Shown: in pieces, positions 1 to 8,132 of the stretch
Layout of the letters: every line of letters starts with the position of its first letter
Numbering within the stretch: the first letter of the stretch is position 1
Assembly: GCF_020023385.1 (NCBI RefSeq)
Contig: NZ_JAIQCL010000012.1
Coordinates: 1 to 51,164 of the forward strand
Length of the DNA: 51,164 nt
Source of the DNA: Planococcus circulans
Lineage (GTDB): Bacteria > Bacillota > Bacilli > Bacillales_A > Planococcaceae
Direction: 5' to 3'
Notes under the pieces: generated by a model
Databases searched by the model: none
Told to the model about the DNA's origin: nothing
Seen by the model: only the letters and a program-made list of their open reading frames with translations
Translations under genes and position numbers: made by a program

Positions 1-62
1 GACGTTTTGCTGTTCAGTTTTCAAGGTTCAAGTTTGTTTCGCCCTGTAAAAGCAACTTCTCT
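1..62 (-). ncRNA. rRNA operon leader (precursor 5' region)
   Basis: Read on the minus strand this is the transcribed leader of an rRNA operon whose 16S gene lies beyond the left edge. The block CTTGAAAACTGAACAG, seen near positions 12-31 on the minus strand, resembles the conserved leader and spacer element found before and between rRNA genes in Bacillales. The call rests on that element, on the two strong promoters just upstream, and on the B. subtilis order ygxA-rrnD. No mature 16S sequence is inside the window. Confidence 0.7.
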
Positions 63-91
63 AATTTAACATCGTTCGTTGGAAGAGTCAA
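63..91 (-). promoter_or_regulatory. rRNA operon promoter P2
   Basis: On the minus strand TTGACT (-35, positions 86-91) and TAAATT (-10, positions 63-68) are separated by 17 bases. A G lies about seven bases after the -10 box, which fits the GTP initiation known for B. subtilis rRNA promoters. It is the downstream member of a tandem pair. Confidence 0.75.
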
Positions 92-139
92 GCTTTTTTA
101 TTATTGTAAAAAACTTAATTTCCCTTAGCGACGTGTATT

Positions 140-169
140 ATCATAATACATTCCATTCAAGTATGTCAA
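140..169 (-). promoter_or_regulatory. rRNA operon promoter P1
   Basis: On the minus strand a perfect TTGACA (-35, positions 164-169) and TATGAT (-10, positions 140-145) are 18 bases apart. AT-rich sequence upstream could serve as an UP element. Tandem strong promoters about 80 bases apart are usual for Bacillus rRNA operons. Confidence 0.75.
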
Positions 170-446
170 TGATTAAAGAGAAAAAAGTTAATAAAACTTT
201 AATTCATTGAGTAACTTACTCTTAAATCATTATTCATCCCTTACTTTCTGAACGAATTCCCTAAAAGAAAAGCAGTCACCGAAACTCCGGAGAACCGGAT
301 TCCCGATGACCATCCCTAGTTTACGGTAGACTAAGAACTTCCTACTGCAAGACAAGCTTTCTTCATGCTTGAAAGCTAACTACTAATCCCCTCATCAGCG
401 AAGCATGTTTTCCTTACAGAAACAACATGCTACATCCTATACCAAA
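170..446. other. gene-free stretch between rrn promoters and ygxA
   Basis: No coding region is supported. Two short inverted repeats are visible: AGCTTTC/GAAAGCT at 355-361/371-377 and AGCATGTT/AACATGCT at 402-409/424-431. Both lie just downstream of the ygxA stop as read on the minus strand. Neither is followed by a clear T tract, so they are weak terminator candidates or RNA-stabilising hairpins. Confidence 0.5.
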
Positions 447-1313
447 TCAGTTCTTTACATAATAGTATCTGTGGAAGATTCCTTCGCTCTTCGTCGTAAC
501 TCCGTTGATAAAAATCAGTTCCTTATCCACGAGGTATTCGATGAACACTTCGAGGTTGGAAGAGTAATTTTTTAATTCTTCCTGCTCATGCAATTCCTGA
601 ATCGTCCAGCTTCTTTGTTTCTCCATAACCTCTGTTATATGAAGAGCTCCGTCTTGTGTTCGTGAATGAATGTAGAATTCACTGGCCAGAAACAACAATT
701 CCAACCGTTTGTCGATCGGCTCATCGCTGGAAATCAATTCTTCATATAGCTTATAGATAGCCGGCTCCATTTGTTTCACCTGTGACCAGACAGTGACCTC
801 AGGCGGCAGCCCATTCTCAAGCACTGCAAGTCGTGCCAAATGATGCAACGATTCCACCATATGGTGATACGCATCCATGTAGTTCTTTTCTTCAAAGAAT
901 ACCTTCCCTTCCATATAACGGCGAATCAGTTTGGCAAACTCCATACCCATTTTGATTTTGCGGCCATAGAATGGATAATCTTTCAGTTCTGTTTTTAACT
1001 TCTCCATGAATTCATTGCGATCATAGATCACACGGCCATAGAAGAGCCAATCAACGATCTTCCGGTTTGTGCCAAGCAGGAGCCATTTATGTAATTGCTT
1101 TTCGGTAACGATATGCATCGCAGCCTTTTTATCCAAATAGGTGTAATGCTTCGTAAACACCGGAGTCTCGTTTTCCTTGGTGACAATCAATAGAATCGAA
1201 TCAAAGGTGTCTGTAATTTGGCTGACCTTTTCTCTTTTTTCCACTAGAATCACTCCCAGCGTACTTTCCTGGCTGGCGCGTTCCTGATAAATAGGTCGTA
1301 GGATTTGTTCCAT
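447..1313 (-). CDS. ygxA: YgxA-like nucleotidyltransferase-fold protein
   Basis: A 288-residue protein that resembles B. subtilis YgxA, a nucleotidyltransferase-like protein of unknown physiological role, in both sequence character and position (next to an rRNA operon and ygzB). It is soluble, with no signal peptide or membrane segment. The N-terminal part (about 1-110) would hold the nucleotidyltransferase-like fold, and the rest is helical with many acidic and aromatic residues. The start is taken as the ATG at 1313. An in-frame TTG lies directly before it, and AAGGAG sits nine bases upstream of the ATG. No substrate can be named from sequence. Confidence 0.75.
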   Translation of the reverse strand: MEQILRPIYQERASQESTLGVILVEKREKVSQITDTFDSILLIVTKENETPVFTKHYTYLDKKAAMHIVTEKQLHKWLLLGTNRKIVDWLFYGRVIYDRNEFMEKLKTELKDYPFYGRKIKMGMEFAKLIRRYMEGKVFFEEKNYMDAYHHMVESLHHLARLAVLENGLPPEVTVWSQVKQMEPAIYKLYEELISSDEPIDKRLELLFLASEFYIHSRTQDGALHITEVMEKQRSWTIQELHEQEELKNYSSNLEVFIEYLVDKELIFINGVTTKSEGIFHRYYYVKN

Positions 1314-1580
1314 CAACTTTCACTCCTTGCTGTCTCTAACCTATTCCATTCTGAAGTTGAACAGAGTTGGCTAGTAATGAACTGCAGCGTTTTTTACATT
1401 GTCCCTATGGTCTTATCGGGTCTTCCCGTTCTCTCTGTCTCGTACGTAGCATCCAAACTCATTTGCTTCTGCTTTTCTTTATTTCGACATATTTATTGCG
1501 GATTCCTTCATTTGAAAATCGATATCACTTTTTAAGGGCATTTATGATATAGTATGATGGATGCAAGGAGGAAATAAATC

Positions 1581-1934
1581 ATGAAACCTTATAAAAATAA
1601 AATCAATCGCATTCGGACGTTTGCGTTAGCGTTGATCTTCATCGGAATCGTCATTATGTACGTCGGCATTTATTTCAGAAATCATCCTGTTGTAATGGTG
1701 ATTTTCATGCTGCTGGGCGTCGTGGCGATTATTGGTAGTACAGCTGTCTACGCCTGGATCGGATTGCTTTCCATGAAAACCGTTCCGGTCGAATGTCCTA
1801 ATTGCGGAAAACATACAAAAATGTTGGGCCGTGTTGATATCTGCATGCACTGCAACGAGCCATTGACAATGGACCCTTCTCTTGAAGGAAAAGAGTTTAA
1901 TCAGGACTACAATAAGAAAAGCTCACAACAATAA
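1581..1934 (+). CDS. ygzB: YgzB family membrane protein (UPF0295)
   Basis: A 117-residue protein of the YgzB/UPF0295 family. Two hydrophobic segments (about 12-32 and 38-60) are followed by a cytoplasmic tail with two Cys pairs, CPNC near 72 and CMHC near 88, which look like a small zinc ribbon. The family's function is unknown. AAGGAGG lies nine bases before the ATG and supports the start. It diverges from ygxA and converges on perR, each with its own terminator. The conserved neighbourhood in B. subtilis supports the name. Confidence 0.88.
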   Translation: MKPYKNKINRIRTFALALIFIGIVIMYVGIYFRNHPVVMVIFMLLGVVAIIGSTAVYAWIGLLSMKTVPVECPNCGKHTKMLGRVDICMHCNEPLTMDPSLEGKEFNQDYNKKSSQQ

Positions 1935-1973
1935 AAACATCCAGCGAATGAGAATTTCGCTGGATGTTTTTTT
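1935..1973 (+). terminator. intrinsic terminator of ygzB
   Basis: A 13-14 bp stem (ACATCCAGCGAA paired with TTCGCTGGATGT) with a short loop, followed by a run of seven or more T, starts directly after the ygzB stop. Confidence 0.92.
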
Positions 1974-1981
1974 ATGCTGTG

Positions 1982-2018
1982 AAAAAAAGAAGCCTACCGT
2001 TTTGCGCAGTAGGCTTCT
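1982..2018 (-). terminator. intrinsic terminator of perR
   Basis: On the minus strand GAAGCCTAC pairs with GTAGGCTTC around an 11-base loop and is followed by a T run (A run at 1982-1988 on the plus strand), just downstream of the perR stop. Confidence 0.9.
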
Positions 2019-2032
2019 TCCGTCTTGAACCT

Positions 2033-2476
2033 TTACTGGGCTTTTGCCGTTTTGCCTGAGCATACTTGGCATGTTCCATAAATTTCAAGGCGATGATAAT
2101 CCACTTGGAAGCCAGTGACGTGGGAAGCTAAGTGTTCTACTTCATCAAGTCCTGGATAATGGAAATCAACGATTTTTCCACAGTCGTTACAGATAATATG
2201 GTAATGGTCATGTGTGACAAAATCGAATCGGCTTGAAGAATCTCCGTAAGTCAATTCTTTTACCAGCCCCGCTTTTCTGAACACCCGTAAATTATTATAA
2301 ACAGTTGCAACACTCATATTAGGAAACGTTTTTTCAAGCGCGCGATAAATGTCATCCGCTGTTGGGTGCGTTGTTGAATGAATCATATACTCCAAAATCG
2401 CGTGGCGCTGGGGTGTGATTCTTACACCTGTTGACTTCAAAGCATCAAGCGCGTCTTTTAGTTGTACTTCAGACAT
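2033..2476 (-). CDS. perR: PerR peroxide-sensing Fur-family repressor
   Basis: A 147-residue Fur-family regulator. A winged-helix DNA-binding domain (about 1-80) is followed by a dimerisation domain. From the chosen start, His37, Asp85, His91, His93 and Asp104 fall exactly where PerR has its regulatory metal ligands; in B. subtilis His37 and His91 are oxidised by peroxide. Structural zinc cysteines occur as C97-x2-C100 and C136-x2-C139. The ATG at 2476 is chosen because AGGTG lies seven bases upstream; the GTG five codons earlier overlaps that ribosome site. The gene has its own promoter, PerR box and terminator, so it is probably monocistronic and autoregulated. Confidence 0.95.
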   Translation of the reverse strand: MSEVQLKDALDALKSTGVRITPQRHAILEYMIHSTTHPTADDIYRALEKTFPNMSVATVYNNLRVFRKAGLVKELTYGDSSSRFDFVTHDHYHIICNDCGKIVDFHYPGLDEVEHLASHVTGFQVDYHRLEIYGTCQVCSGKTAKAQ

Positions 2477-2509
2477 CGCCGTGCACCTCACTTCATAGAT
2501 ATTCTTACA

Positions 2510-2524
2510 TTGTAATCGTTATAA
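2510..2524. promoter_or_regulatory. PerR box (autoregulatory operator)
   Basis: TTGTAATCGTTATAA matches the 7-1-7 PerR consensus TTATAATNATTATAA at 12 of 14 specified bases. It lies immediately downstream of the perR -10 box, where a bound repressor would block transcription. Confidence 0.8.
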
Positions 2525-2526
2525 AC

Positions 2527-2556
2527 AGTGTACCTAATCAGAGTGGGGAATGTCAA
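2527..2556 (-). promoter_or_regulatory. perR promoter
   Basis: On the minus strand a perfect TTGACA (-35, 2551-2556) and TACACT (-10, 2527-2532) are separated by 18 bases. The PerR box begins three bases downstream. Confidence 0.75.
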
Positions 2557-2598
2557 GAAATCACTATATTACCGCCGTTTGCCACGCGCAATCCATTT

Positions 2599-3150
2599 TC
2601 ATTTCTCGTGCAGCCCTTTCTCTCTCCGTCCAAGGCGCTGATTGACTAAACGCGCTGCGACGAATAAAAAGTCTGACAAGCGATTCAAATAAGCCAAAAC
2701 ATTCGGCGGCACGTCTTCACCGATCGACAACGTTGTCCGCTCAGCTCGTCTGACAACGGTACGGGCCACGTGTAGAGCCGCTCCCGAAGGGTGCCCTCCT
2801 GGCAAAATGAAGTTTTTGAGTGGCGGGACTTCAACATCGTACTGATCGATCCATTGCTCCAGCTTAAAGACATCTTCTTCCGTCAATTTCCATTTTACTT
2901 CTTTGCCTTTCGGAGTAGCCAGTTCAGCTCCTACGTGGAACAAAGTCGTCTGAATTTCGTGGAACGCTTCACAAAGGGCATCTTTTTCTTCAAAAAACTC
3001 CGCATTCATATGTCCCACTGCCAGACCGATCAATGAATTCGCTTCGTCGCATGTTCCATAAGCTTCAACCACTGCATCGTTTTTGGCGACCCGCGTCCCG
3101 TAGACAAGTGAAGTAGTGCCTTTATCGCCTGTTTTCGTGTAAATCTTCAT
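2599..3150 (-). CDS. PduO-type cob(I)alamin adenosyltransferase
   Basis: A 183-residue ATP:corrinoid adenosyltransferase of the PduO family, which transfers the adenosyl group of ATP to cob(I)alamin to give coenzyme B12. The family N-terminus IYTKTGDKG, which binds the ATP triphosphate, is at residues 3-11. The helical core carries the RRAER motif near 138 and NRLSD near 157. AGGGG lies before the ATG. It starts two bases after the stop of the upstream dehydrogenase gene, so the two are probably cotranscribed. No B12 biosynthesis gene, B12-dependent enzyme or cobalamin riboswitch is visible nearby. Confidence 0.9.
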   Translation of the reverse strand: MKIYTKTGDKGTTSLVYGTRVAKNDAVVEAYGTCDEANSLIGLAVGHMNAEFFEEKDALCEAFHEIQTTLFHVGAELATPKGKEVKWKLTEEDVFKLEQWIDQYDVEVPPLKNFILPGGHPSGAALHVARTVVRRAERTTLSIGEDVPPNVLAYLNRLSDFLFVAARLVNQRLGRREKGLHEK

Positions 3151-3152
3151 GC

Positions 3153-4094
3153 TTAATACCCCTTTTCCATATTAACCAGATTTGCCGGGACAGTTTGATC
3201 AGCCAGCCATTTCTTAAGATTGGGAATAAAGACATCTAACGCGCGCTCCACATACTTCCCAGAATGGCTGGATACATGAGGTGACACAATAACATTATTC
3301 ATTGACCAGTAAGGATGGTCCTTTGGAAGCGGTTCCTCTTCAAAAACATCCAGAACAGCAAAAGCAATTTCTTCGTTTTGCAATGCTTCAAGCAGCACCT
3401 CATCCGAAACGAGGTCCCCTCTCCCAAGGTTCATAAAAATCGCGGTCTTTTTCATTGCCTGAAAATGCGCTCTCTTCAATAGATAGTTGGTTTCTTGTGT
3501 ACTTGGCAAAATTGAAATGACGTAATCTGCATCTGGAAGTTTTTCAAGAATGTTTTCGAAAGAGACCATTTCCTCCATGTAGAGAGCCTGTGTTCCAGAG
3601 CGGTTGCAGCCGATTGTTTTGACACCGAAAGCCTGCAGCAATCGGCCGATCTCTGAACCGATGGCGCCTGGTCCCAAAATCAGCGCGGTAGAGTTATGCA
3701 GCTCTGATGACCGGGTCCTTCTATTCCACTCCTGATTGCGCTGGTTTTCATAAATTAACGGAAGTGAGCGCTTTAACGATAAAAGATGGGCCAAAGCCGA
3801 TTCTGCCATCGGTATCTTATGGATGCCTTTAACATTGGATACAGTAATGCCCCGCTCTGCGATGGCTTGATGCGGAAGCTTTTCGATGCCGGCACTGGCA
3901 ACCATGATCCACTGCACATTTTGAGCAGCTGCAATATCTTCCGCCATGAGATCTTCTCCATATGTGACAATGATGTCAGCAGACGGCAAACGTGTCTTGT
4001 CTTTATAAAGGAAATGGAAATCGACTTCCGGGAACTCGGTACTTAACCTCTGCTGTTGATCTTCTTTTGGAATGAATGTAAACAGGATTTCCAT
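3153..4094 (-). CDS. D-2-hydroxyacid dehydrogenase
   Basis: A 313-residue NAD-dependent dehydrogenase of the D-isomer 2-hydroxyacid family (phosphoglycerate, lactate and glyoxylate/hydroxypyruvate type). The Rossmann motif GPGAIG is at 141-146. The catalytic set is visible as Arg in NLGRGDLV (about 225), Glu in DVFEEEP (about 254) and His in SPHVSSHS (about 273). The start at 4094 is preceded by AAGGAG at six bases; the longer open frame upstream overlaps the bcp region and has no ribosome site. It lies between bcp and the adenosyltransferase gene. The substrate cannot be fixed from sequence. Confidence 0.85.
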   Translation of the reverse strand: MEILFTFIPKEDQQQRLSTEFPEVDFHFLYKDKTRLPSADIIVTYGEDLMAEDIAAAQNVQWIMVASAGIEKLPHQAIAERGITVSNVKGIHKIPMAESALAHLLSLKRSLPLIYENQRNQEWNRRTRSSELHNSTALILGPGAIGSEIGRLLQAFGVKTIGCNRSGTQALYMEEMVSFENILEKLPDADYVISILPSTQETNYLLKRAHFQAMKKTAIFMNLGRGDLVSDEVLLEALQNEEIAFAVLDVFEEEPLPKDHPYWSMNNVIVSPHVSSHSGKYVERALDVFIPNLKKWLADQTVPANLVNMEKGY

Positions 4095-4108
4095 GAATGT
4101 CTCCTTTC

Positions 4109-4585
4109 TTACTGATTGCTGATTGTCTTCAAGGTTTCCAGAACGTCCTGGATGTGGTTTGGAACTTTCACTTTGCGCCATTCTTTTACGACTGTCCCAG
4201 TTGGATCGATCAGATACGTTGCGCGTTCAATGCCCATGGATTTTTTGCCGTATACATTCTTCTCCACCCAGACACCATAGTCTTCGGATACCTGATGGTT
4301 TTCGTCCACCAAAAGCGAAAACGGCAAGCCATGTTTTTCGATGAATTTATTGTGCTGGTCTTCCGAATCAGCGCTGACACCCAAAATCACTGCGTTGAGT
4401 GCAGAGAAGTCAGCTTCGGCATCGCGGAAATCACAGGCTTGAGTCGTGCAGCCCGGAGTCATGTCTTTCGGATAGAAATAAAGGACCACATATTTACTGC
4501 CGGCAAAATCTTTCAAGGAAACCGTTTCCCCCGCTTCGTTCTTCAATGAAAATTCAGGTGCTTGTGTACCTTCCAATGCAGCCAT
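4109..4585 (-). CDS. bcp: Bcp thiol peroxidase (peroxiredoxin)
   Basis: A 158-residue thioredoxin-fold peroxiredoxin that reduces hydrogen and organic peroxides in the cytoplasm. The peroxidatic Cys46 lies in TPGCTTQAC and the probable resolving Cys51 is five residues on, the atypical 2-Cys spacing of E. coli BCP. The family length is typical. The ATG at 4585 is chosen because AAAGGAG lies eight bases upstream; the ATG two codons earlier is too close. This corresponds to YgaF of B. subtilis. Its position near perR fits an oxidative stress role, although no PerR box is seen at its own promoter. Confidence 0.92.
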   Translation of the reverse strand: MAALEGTQAPEFSLKNEAGETVSLKDFAGSKYVVLYFYPKDMTPGCTTQACDFRDAEADFSALNAVILGVSADSEDQHNKFIEKHGLPFSLLVDENHQVSEDYGVWVEKNVYGKKSMGIERATYLIDPTGTVVKEWRKVKVPNHIQDVLETLKTISNQ

Positions 4586-4610
4586 CTCCATCACTCCTTT
4601 TCTTCTCTCT

Positions 4611-4639
4611 ATCGTACCGAACCACAGCTTCAGTTTCAA
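4611..4639 (-). promoter_or_regulatory. bcp promoter
   Basis: On the minus strand TTGAAA (-35, 4634-4639) and TACGAT (-10, 4611-4616) are 17 bases apart, about 26 bases before the bcp start. The promoter may also serve the dehydrogenase and adenosyltransferase genes downstream. Confidence 0.6.
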
Positions 4640-4644
4640 TTTCT

Positions 4645-4674
4645 TTGGCGTTCAACGGTAAATTTGTCTACAAT
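4645..4674 (+). promoter_or_regulatory. gsaB promoter
   Basis: TTGGCG (-35, 4645-4650) and TACAAT (-10, 4669-4674) are 18 bases apart, about 35 bases before the gsaB start and divergent from the bcp promoter. Confidence 0.55.
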
Positions 4675-4709
4675 AAGGAATAGATTAATCAATAGGAGGC
4701 ATTCATTCA

Positions 4710-5996
4710 ATGGATCATTCAACTTCAGAAAAGCTTCACCAAGAAGCGTTAGAACATATTGTGGGCGGCGTCAACAGTCCATCCAGATCTTTTAAAGCGG
4801 TAGGCGGAGGATCTCCAATCGCCATGGAGCGTGGCCAAGGCGCTTACTTTTGGGACGTCGACGGCAATAAATACATAGACTATCTCGCTGCATACGGCCC
4901 CATCATCACTGGCCATGCACACCCACACATCACGCAGGCGATTACGCACGCAGCGGAAACCGGCCTTCTTTACGGGACTCCGACCCGCCACGAAATCACA
5001 TTCGCCAAAATGTTGAAGGAAGCGATGCCGAACATGGACAGAGTCCGTTTCGTCAATAGTGGGACAGAAGCGGTCATGACGACGATCCGTGTTTCGCGCG
5101 CTTATACCGGACGTACTAAAATCATGAAGTTTGCGGGTTGCTATCATGGCCATTCCGATTTGGTTCTGGTTGCTGCGGGTTCCGGCCCTGCAACACTCGG
5201 TACCCCCGATTCAGCAGGCGTGCCAAAATCCATCGCCGAAGAAGTGATCACCATCCCATTTAATGATCCGCAGGCATTTGCAGAAGCGATGGATCGTTGG
5301 GGCGAAGAAATTGCCTGCATCCTGGTCGAACCAATCGTCGGCAATTTTGGAATCGTCGAACCACATGAAGGTTACCTACAGGAAGTTCATCGCATCGCCC
5401 GCGAAAAAGGTGCTTTGATTGTCTATGACGAAGTAATTACCGCATTCCGTTTCCATTACGGCGGCGCACAGGATATGCTTGGATTAGTGCCGGACCTTAC
5501 AGCGCTTGGAAAGATTATCGGCGGAGGATTGCCGATTGGTGCATATGGCGGAAAAAAAGAGATTATGGAAACTGTGGCTCCTTTAGGGCCAGCCTATCAA
5601 GCTGGCACGATGGCTGGAAACCCAGCTTCTATACAAGCTGGAATCGCTTGTCTGGAAGTGCTTCGTGAAGATGGTGTTTACGAGAAAATGGATAAATTAG
5701 GTGCACAACTTGAAAAAGGGATTTTAGCTGCCGCCAAAGAATTTGGCGTGACCATCACTGTCAATCGCTTAAAAGGTGCTTTAACCATCTATTTTACCGA
5801 TGTAAAAGTCGAAAACTACGAACAGGCTGAAGCAACTGACGGTGAAATTTTCGGCCGTTTCTTTAAACTGATGCTGGAACAGGGCATTAATCTTGCCCCT
5901 TCAAAATATGAAGCATGGTTTTTAACAACTGAGCATACTGAAGAAGATGTGGAAGTTTCTATTCAAGCCGTACGCCAAGCATTTAAACAGTTATAA
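4710..5996 (+). CDS. gsaB: glutamate-1-semialdehyde 2,1-aminomutase (GsaB/HemL type)
   Basis: A 428-residue PLP enzyme of aminotransferase class III that converts glutamate-1-semialdehyde to 5-aminolevulinate for haem synthesis. The PLP lysine is Lys268 in ALGKIIGGG, Asp240 lies in VYDEV, and the SGTEA phosphate-binding motif is at about 117. AGGAGG lies before the ATG. No other hem gene is nearby. B. subtilis has both hemL in the hem operon and this gsaB paralogue at the perR-ygaE locus, so the position identifies it as the paralogue. It may be cotranscribed with the next gene, 41 bases downstream. Confidence 0.93.
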   Translation: MDHSTSEKLHQEALEHIVGGVNSPSRSFKAVGGGSPIAMERGQGAYFWDVDGNKYIDYLAAYGPIITGHAHPHITQAITHAAETGLLYGTPTRHEITFAKMLKEAMPNMDRVRFVNSGTEAVMTTIRVSRAYTGRTKIMKFAGCYHGHSDLVLVAAGSGPATLGTPDSAGVPKSIAEEVITIPFNDPQAFAEAMDRWGEEIACILVEPIVGNFGIVEPHEGYLQEVHRIAREKGALIVYDEVITAFRFHYGGAQDMLGLVPDLTALGKIIGGGLPIGAYGGKKEIMETVAPLGPAYQAGTMAGNPASIQAGIACLEVLREDGVYEKMDKLGAQLEKGILAAAKEFGVTITVNRLKGALTIYFTDVKVENYEQAEATDGEIFGRFFKLMLEQGINLAPSKYEAWFLTTEHTEEDVEVSIQAVRQAFKQL

Positions 5997-6037
5997 TTAG
6001 TATAAAACTATATGTATGGGAAGGAGTCCTTAAGTAA

Positions 6038-7123
6038 ATGAAGTTAGGTGCACGTATATTAAAAACTGGCGTGGCCATTTCTATGGCCTTGTTCCTGGCC
6101 AACTTACTGGAATTGCCTTCCCCTGTATTTGCAGGTGTCGCAGCGATTTTCGCTATCCAGCCGTCTATTTATCGATCCTATCTGACCTTGCTTGATCAGA
6201 TATACGGAAACCTGATTGGTGCAGCCATTGCCATTATTTTTGTTTTGACACTTGGAAGCAACTATTTAACGATCGGTACAGCAGCCATTTTGGCCATTGT
6301 GGTGATGCTGAAACTAAAGCTGGAAAATACTGTCCCGTTGACTTTGGTCACCATTATCATCATCATGGATTCCCATTCCGCTGACTTCCTGACCTTTGCT
6401 TCCTTGAGAATCAGTACAGTCATGCTTGGGATTTTATCAGCGTTTGCTGTAAACATGATTTTCCTTCCACCCAAATACGAAACGCGTCTGTTCACTTCAA
6501 TCCATGAGGTCAGCGAAGAAGTGATTCGCTGGATCCGCGTCTCTATTCGTCATGCGTCCGATCATGCATCGGTCAAAGAAGACATCGATAAATTGACGGA
6601 AAAGCTGATAAAAGTGGATCAATGGTACTCATTTTACAAAGAAGAGCGCAGCTACACTAAAAAACAACAGTATGTAAAAGCGCGGAAATTGGTGCTATAC
6701 CGCCAGATGATCGCGACTTCCAAGAAAAGCCTTGAAGTTTTGAAGCGACTGAACCGATTTGAAAACGAGTTGATGGAACTACCGGAACATTTCCACATGA
6801 TGGTCCAGGAGCGATTGGAAAGTTTGGCCAGCTACCACGAGCAGTTGTATATGAAGTATGTCGGCAAAATGCGGCCGGAACATAGTGAAGGTTCTGGAGC
6901 AGATGCCATCATGAAACGCAATGAAGTAATGACAATTTTTGTAAAAGAAATAAATTTAGCTCATGAAGAGAATGAGGATGAATTTTCGGTCTATCATTTA
7001 ATGCATGTGCTTTCGGCAATCCTTGATTATGAAGAACAACTGGAACATTTGGATTTACTCATCATCGCTTACTTGAATTACCACTCAGAAGAAGTAGACA
7101 ATGATCTGGAGAATGCCATATAA
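6038..7123 (+). CDS. ygaE: YgaE-like FUSC/aromatic acid exporter family membrane protein
   Basis: A 361-residue protein with an N-terminal membrane domain of five or six segments (about residues 10-150) of the FUSC/ArAE_1 type, followed by a long charged, helical cytoplasmic domain (about 155-361) rich in Lys and Glu. It corresponds to B. subtilis YgaE by position between gsaB and ygaD. Related proteins are proposed to export aromatic acids, but no substrate is established here. AAGGAG lies before the ATG. Downstream is a strong bidirectional terminator shared with the convergent peptide transporter operon. Confidence 0.75.
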   Translation: MKLGARILKTGVAISMALFLANLLELPSPVFAGVAAIFAIQPSIYRSYLTLLDQIYGNLIGAAIAIIFVLTLGSNYLTIGTAAILAIVVMLKLKLENTVPLTLVTIIIIMDSHSADFLTFASLRISTVMLGILSAFAVNMIFLPPKYETRLFTSIHEVSEEVIRWIRVSIRHASDHASVKEDIDKLTEKLIKVDQWYSFYKEERSYTKKQQYVKARKLVLYRQMIATSKKSLEVLKRLNRFENELMELPEHFHMMVQERLESLASYHEQLYMKYVGKMRPEHSEGSGADAIMKRNEVMTIFVKEINLAHEENEDEFSVYHLMHVLSAILDYEEQLEHLDLLIIAYLNYHSEEVDNDLENAI

Positions 7124-7159
7124 AAAAACGTGCGGGGCAAATTGCCCTGCACGTTTTTT
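7123..7159 (+). terminator. bidirectional terminator between ygaE and the peptide transporter operon
   Basis: A 13-bp stem (ACGTGCGGGGCAA with TTGCCCTGCACGT, one wobble) with a 3-base loop is flanked by an A run on the left and a T run on the right. It can therefore terminate both ygaE and the leftward operon. Confidence 0.92.
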
Positions 7160-7227
7160 GACCTTAAGAATTTATAAGTTTTCACCTTTTTATTTAATGT
7201 CCAGATTTCAAGGCGTTTTCGCTTTTC

Positions 7228-8115
7228 CTACGACTTCATCCGCGGATCCAAGGCATCGCGCAAACCATCGCCCATCAGGTTAAACCCGAGAACTGTCAGC
7301 ATGATGGCAACGCCTGGGAAAATCATGGTCCAAGGTGCATTCGTCAAATACGAACGCGAGTCTGCCAGCATCTTGCCCCATTCCGGAGACGGAGCTTGAG
7401 CTCCTAAGCCAAGGAATCCGAGAGCTGCAGCTTCGATGATGGCCGTCGCAATAGCAAGTGTTCCTTGAACAATGACCGGCGCCATGGAATTCGGCAAAAT
7501 ATGCGATACCAGAATCCGGTTATCCTTCATGCCGATTGCTTTAGCCGACATGATATATTCGTCTTCTTTAATGCTTAACACTTTCGAACGGATCAAACGC
7601 CCAAAGTTCGGAACGTTGATGATCGCAATGGCAATGAGCGCATTACGTAATGATGGCCCAAGAACCGATACAACCGCAATCGCCAGTAAAATACTCGGGA
7701 ATGCCAGCATGATATCAAAGATACGCGAGATGATGGTATCCACCCAGCGACCGTAATATCCGGCTAAAATCCCTAAAATACTACCGACTACCACTGATCC
7801 GATAACTGCTAAAAAGCCGACCCATAACGAAATGCGGGCACCGTATACAACCCGCGACAGGATATCCCGGCCAAAATCGTCCGTTCCCATCCAATGTGAG
7901 GAAGAAGGAGGCATAAGCCGTTGAGACAGATTTTGTTCATTGATGCCCTGCGGTGTAATGAGTGGACCGAAAATCGCCAGCAGAACAAAGAAAATGACGA
8001 TTCCCATTCCGACTACCGCTACTTTGCTTTTTCGGAAACCGCGCCAAGCCTCTTTCCAGGGACCGGCGACTTTCTGCATTTCCGCTTGATCTTGTTTGAT
8101 TGCTGTTTCAGCCAA
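7228..8115 (-). CDS. appC: oligopeptide ABC transporter permease, OppC/DppC/AppC type
   Basis: A 295-residue inner-membrane permease and the last gene of the transporter operon. An N-terminal membrane segment (about 34-56) is followed by the DppC-type motif MGTDDFGRDILSR near 76 and five more segments, with the EAA loop that contacts the ATPase near 180-200 (AAAIGM-like region). It appears to start with TTG at 8115, nine bases after AGGAGG, and no ATG with a ribosome site fits. It follows the partner permease by 17 bases. The assignment to AppC rather than DppC rests only on operon order. Confidence 0.85.
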   Translation of the reverse strand: MAETAIKQDQAEMQKVAGPWKEAWRGFRKSKVAVVGMGIVIFFVLLAIFGPLITPQGINEQNLSQRLMPPSSSHWMGTDDFGRDILSRVVYGARISLWVGFLAVIGSVVVGSILGILAGYYGRWVDTIISRIFDIMLAFPSILLAIAVVSVLGPSLRNALIAIAIINVPNFGRLIRSKVLSIKEDEYIMSAKAIGMKDNRILVSHILPNSMAPVIVQGTLAIATAIIEAAALGFLGLGAQAPSPEWGKMLADSRSYLTNAPWTMIFPGVAIMLTVLGFNLMGDGLRDALDPRMKS

Positions 8116-8132
8116 TGTACGTCTCCTCCTTC

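Noticed and set aside
1305..1552. Two overlapping small frames between ygxA and ygzB
   Set aside because: No ribosome site and no plausible protein character; this is the divergent promoter region.
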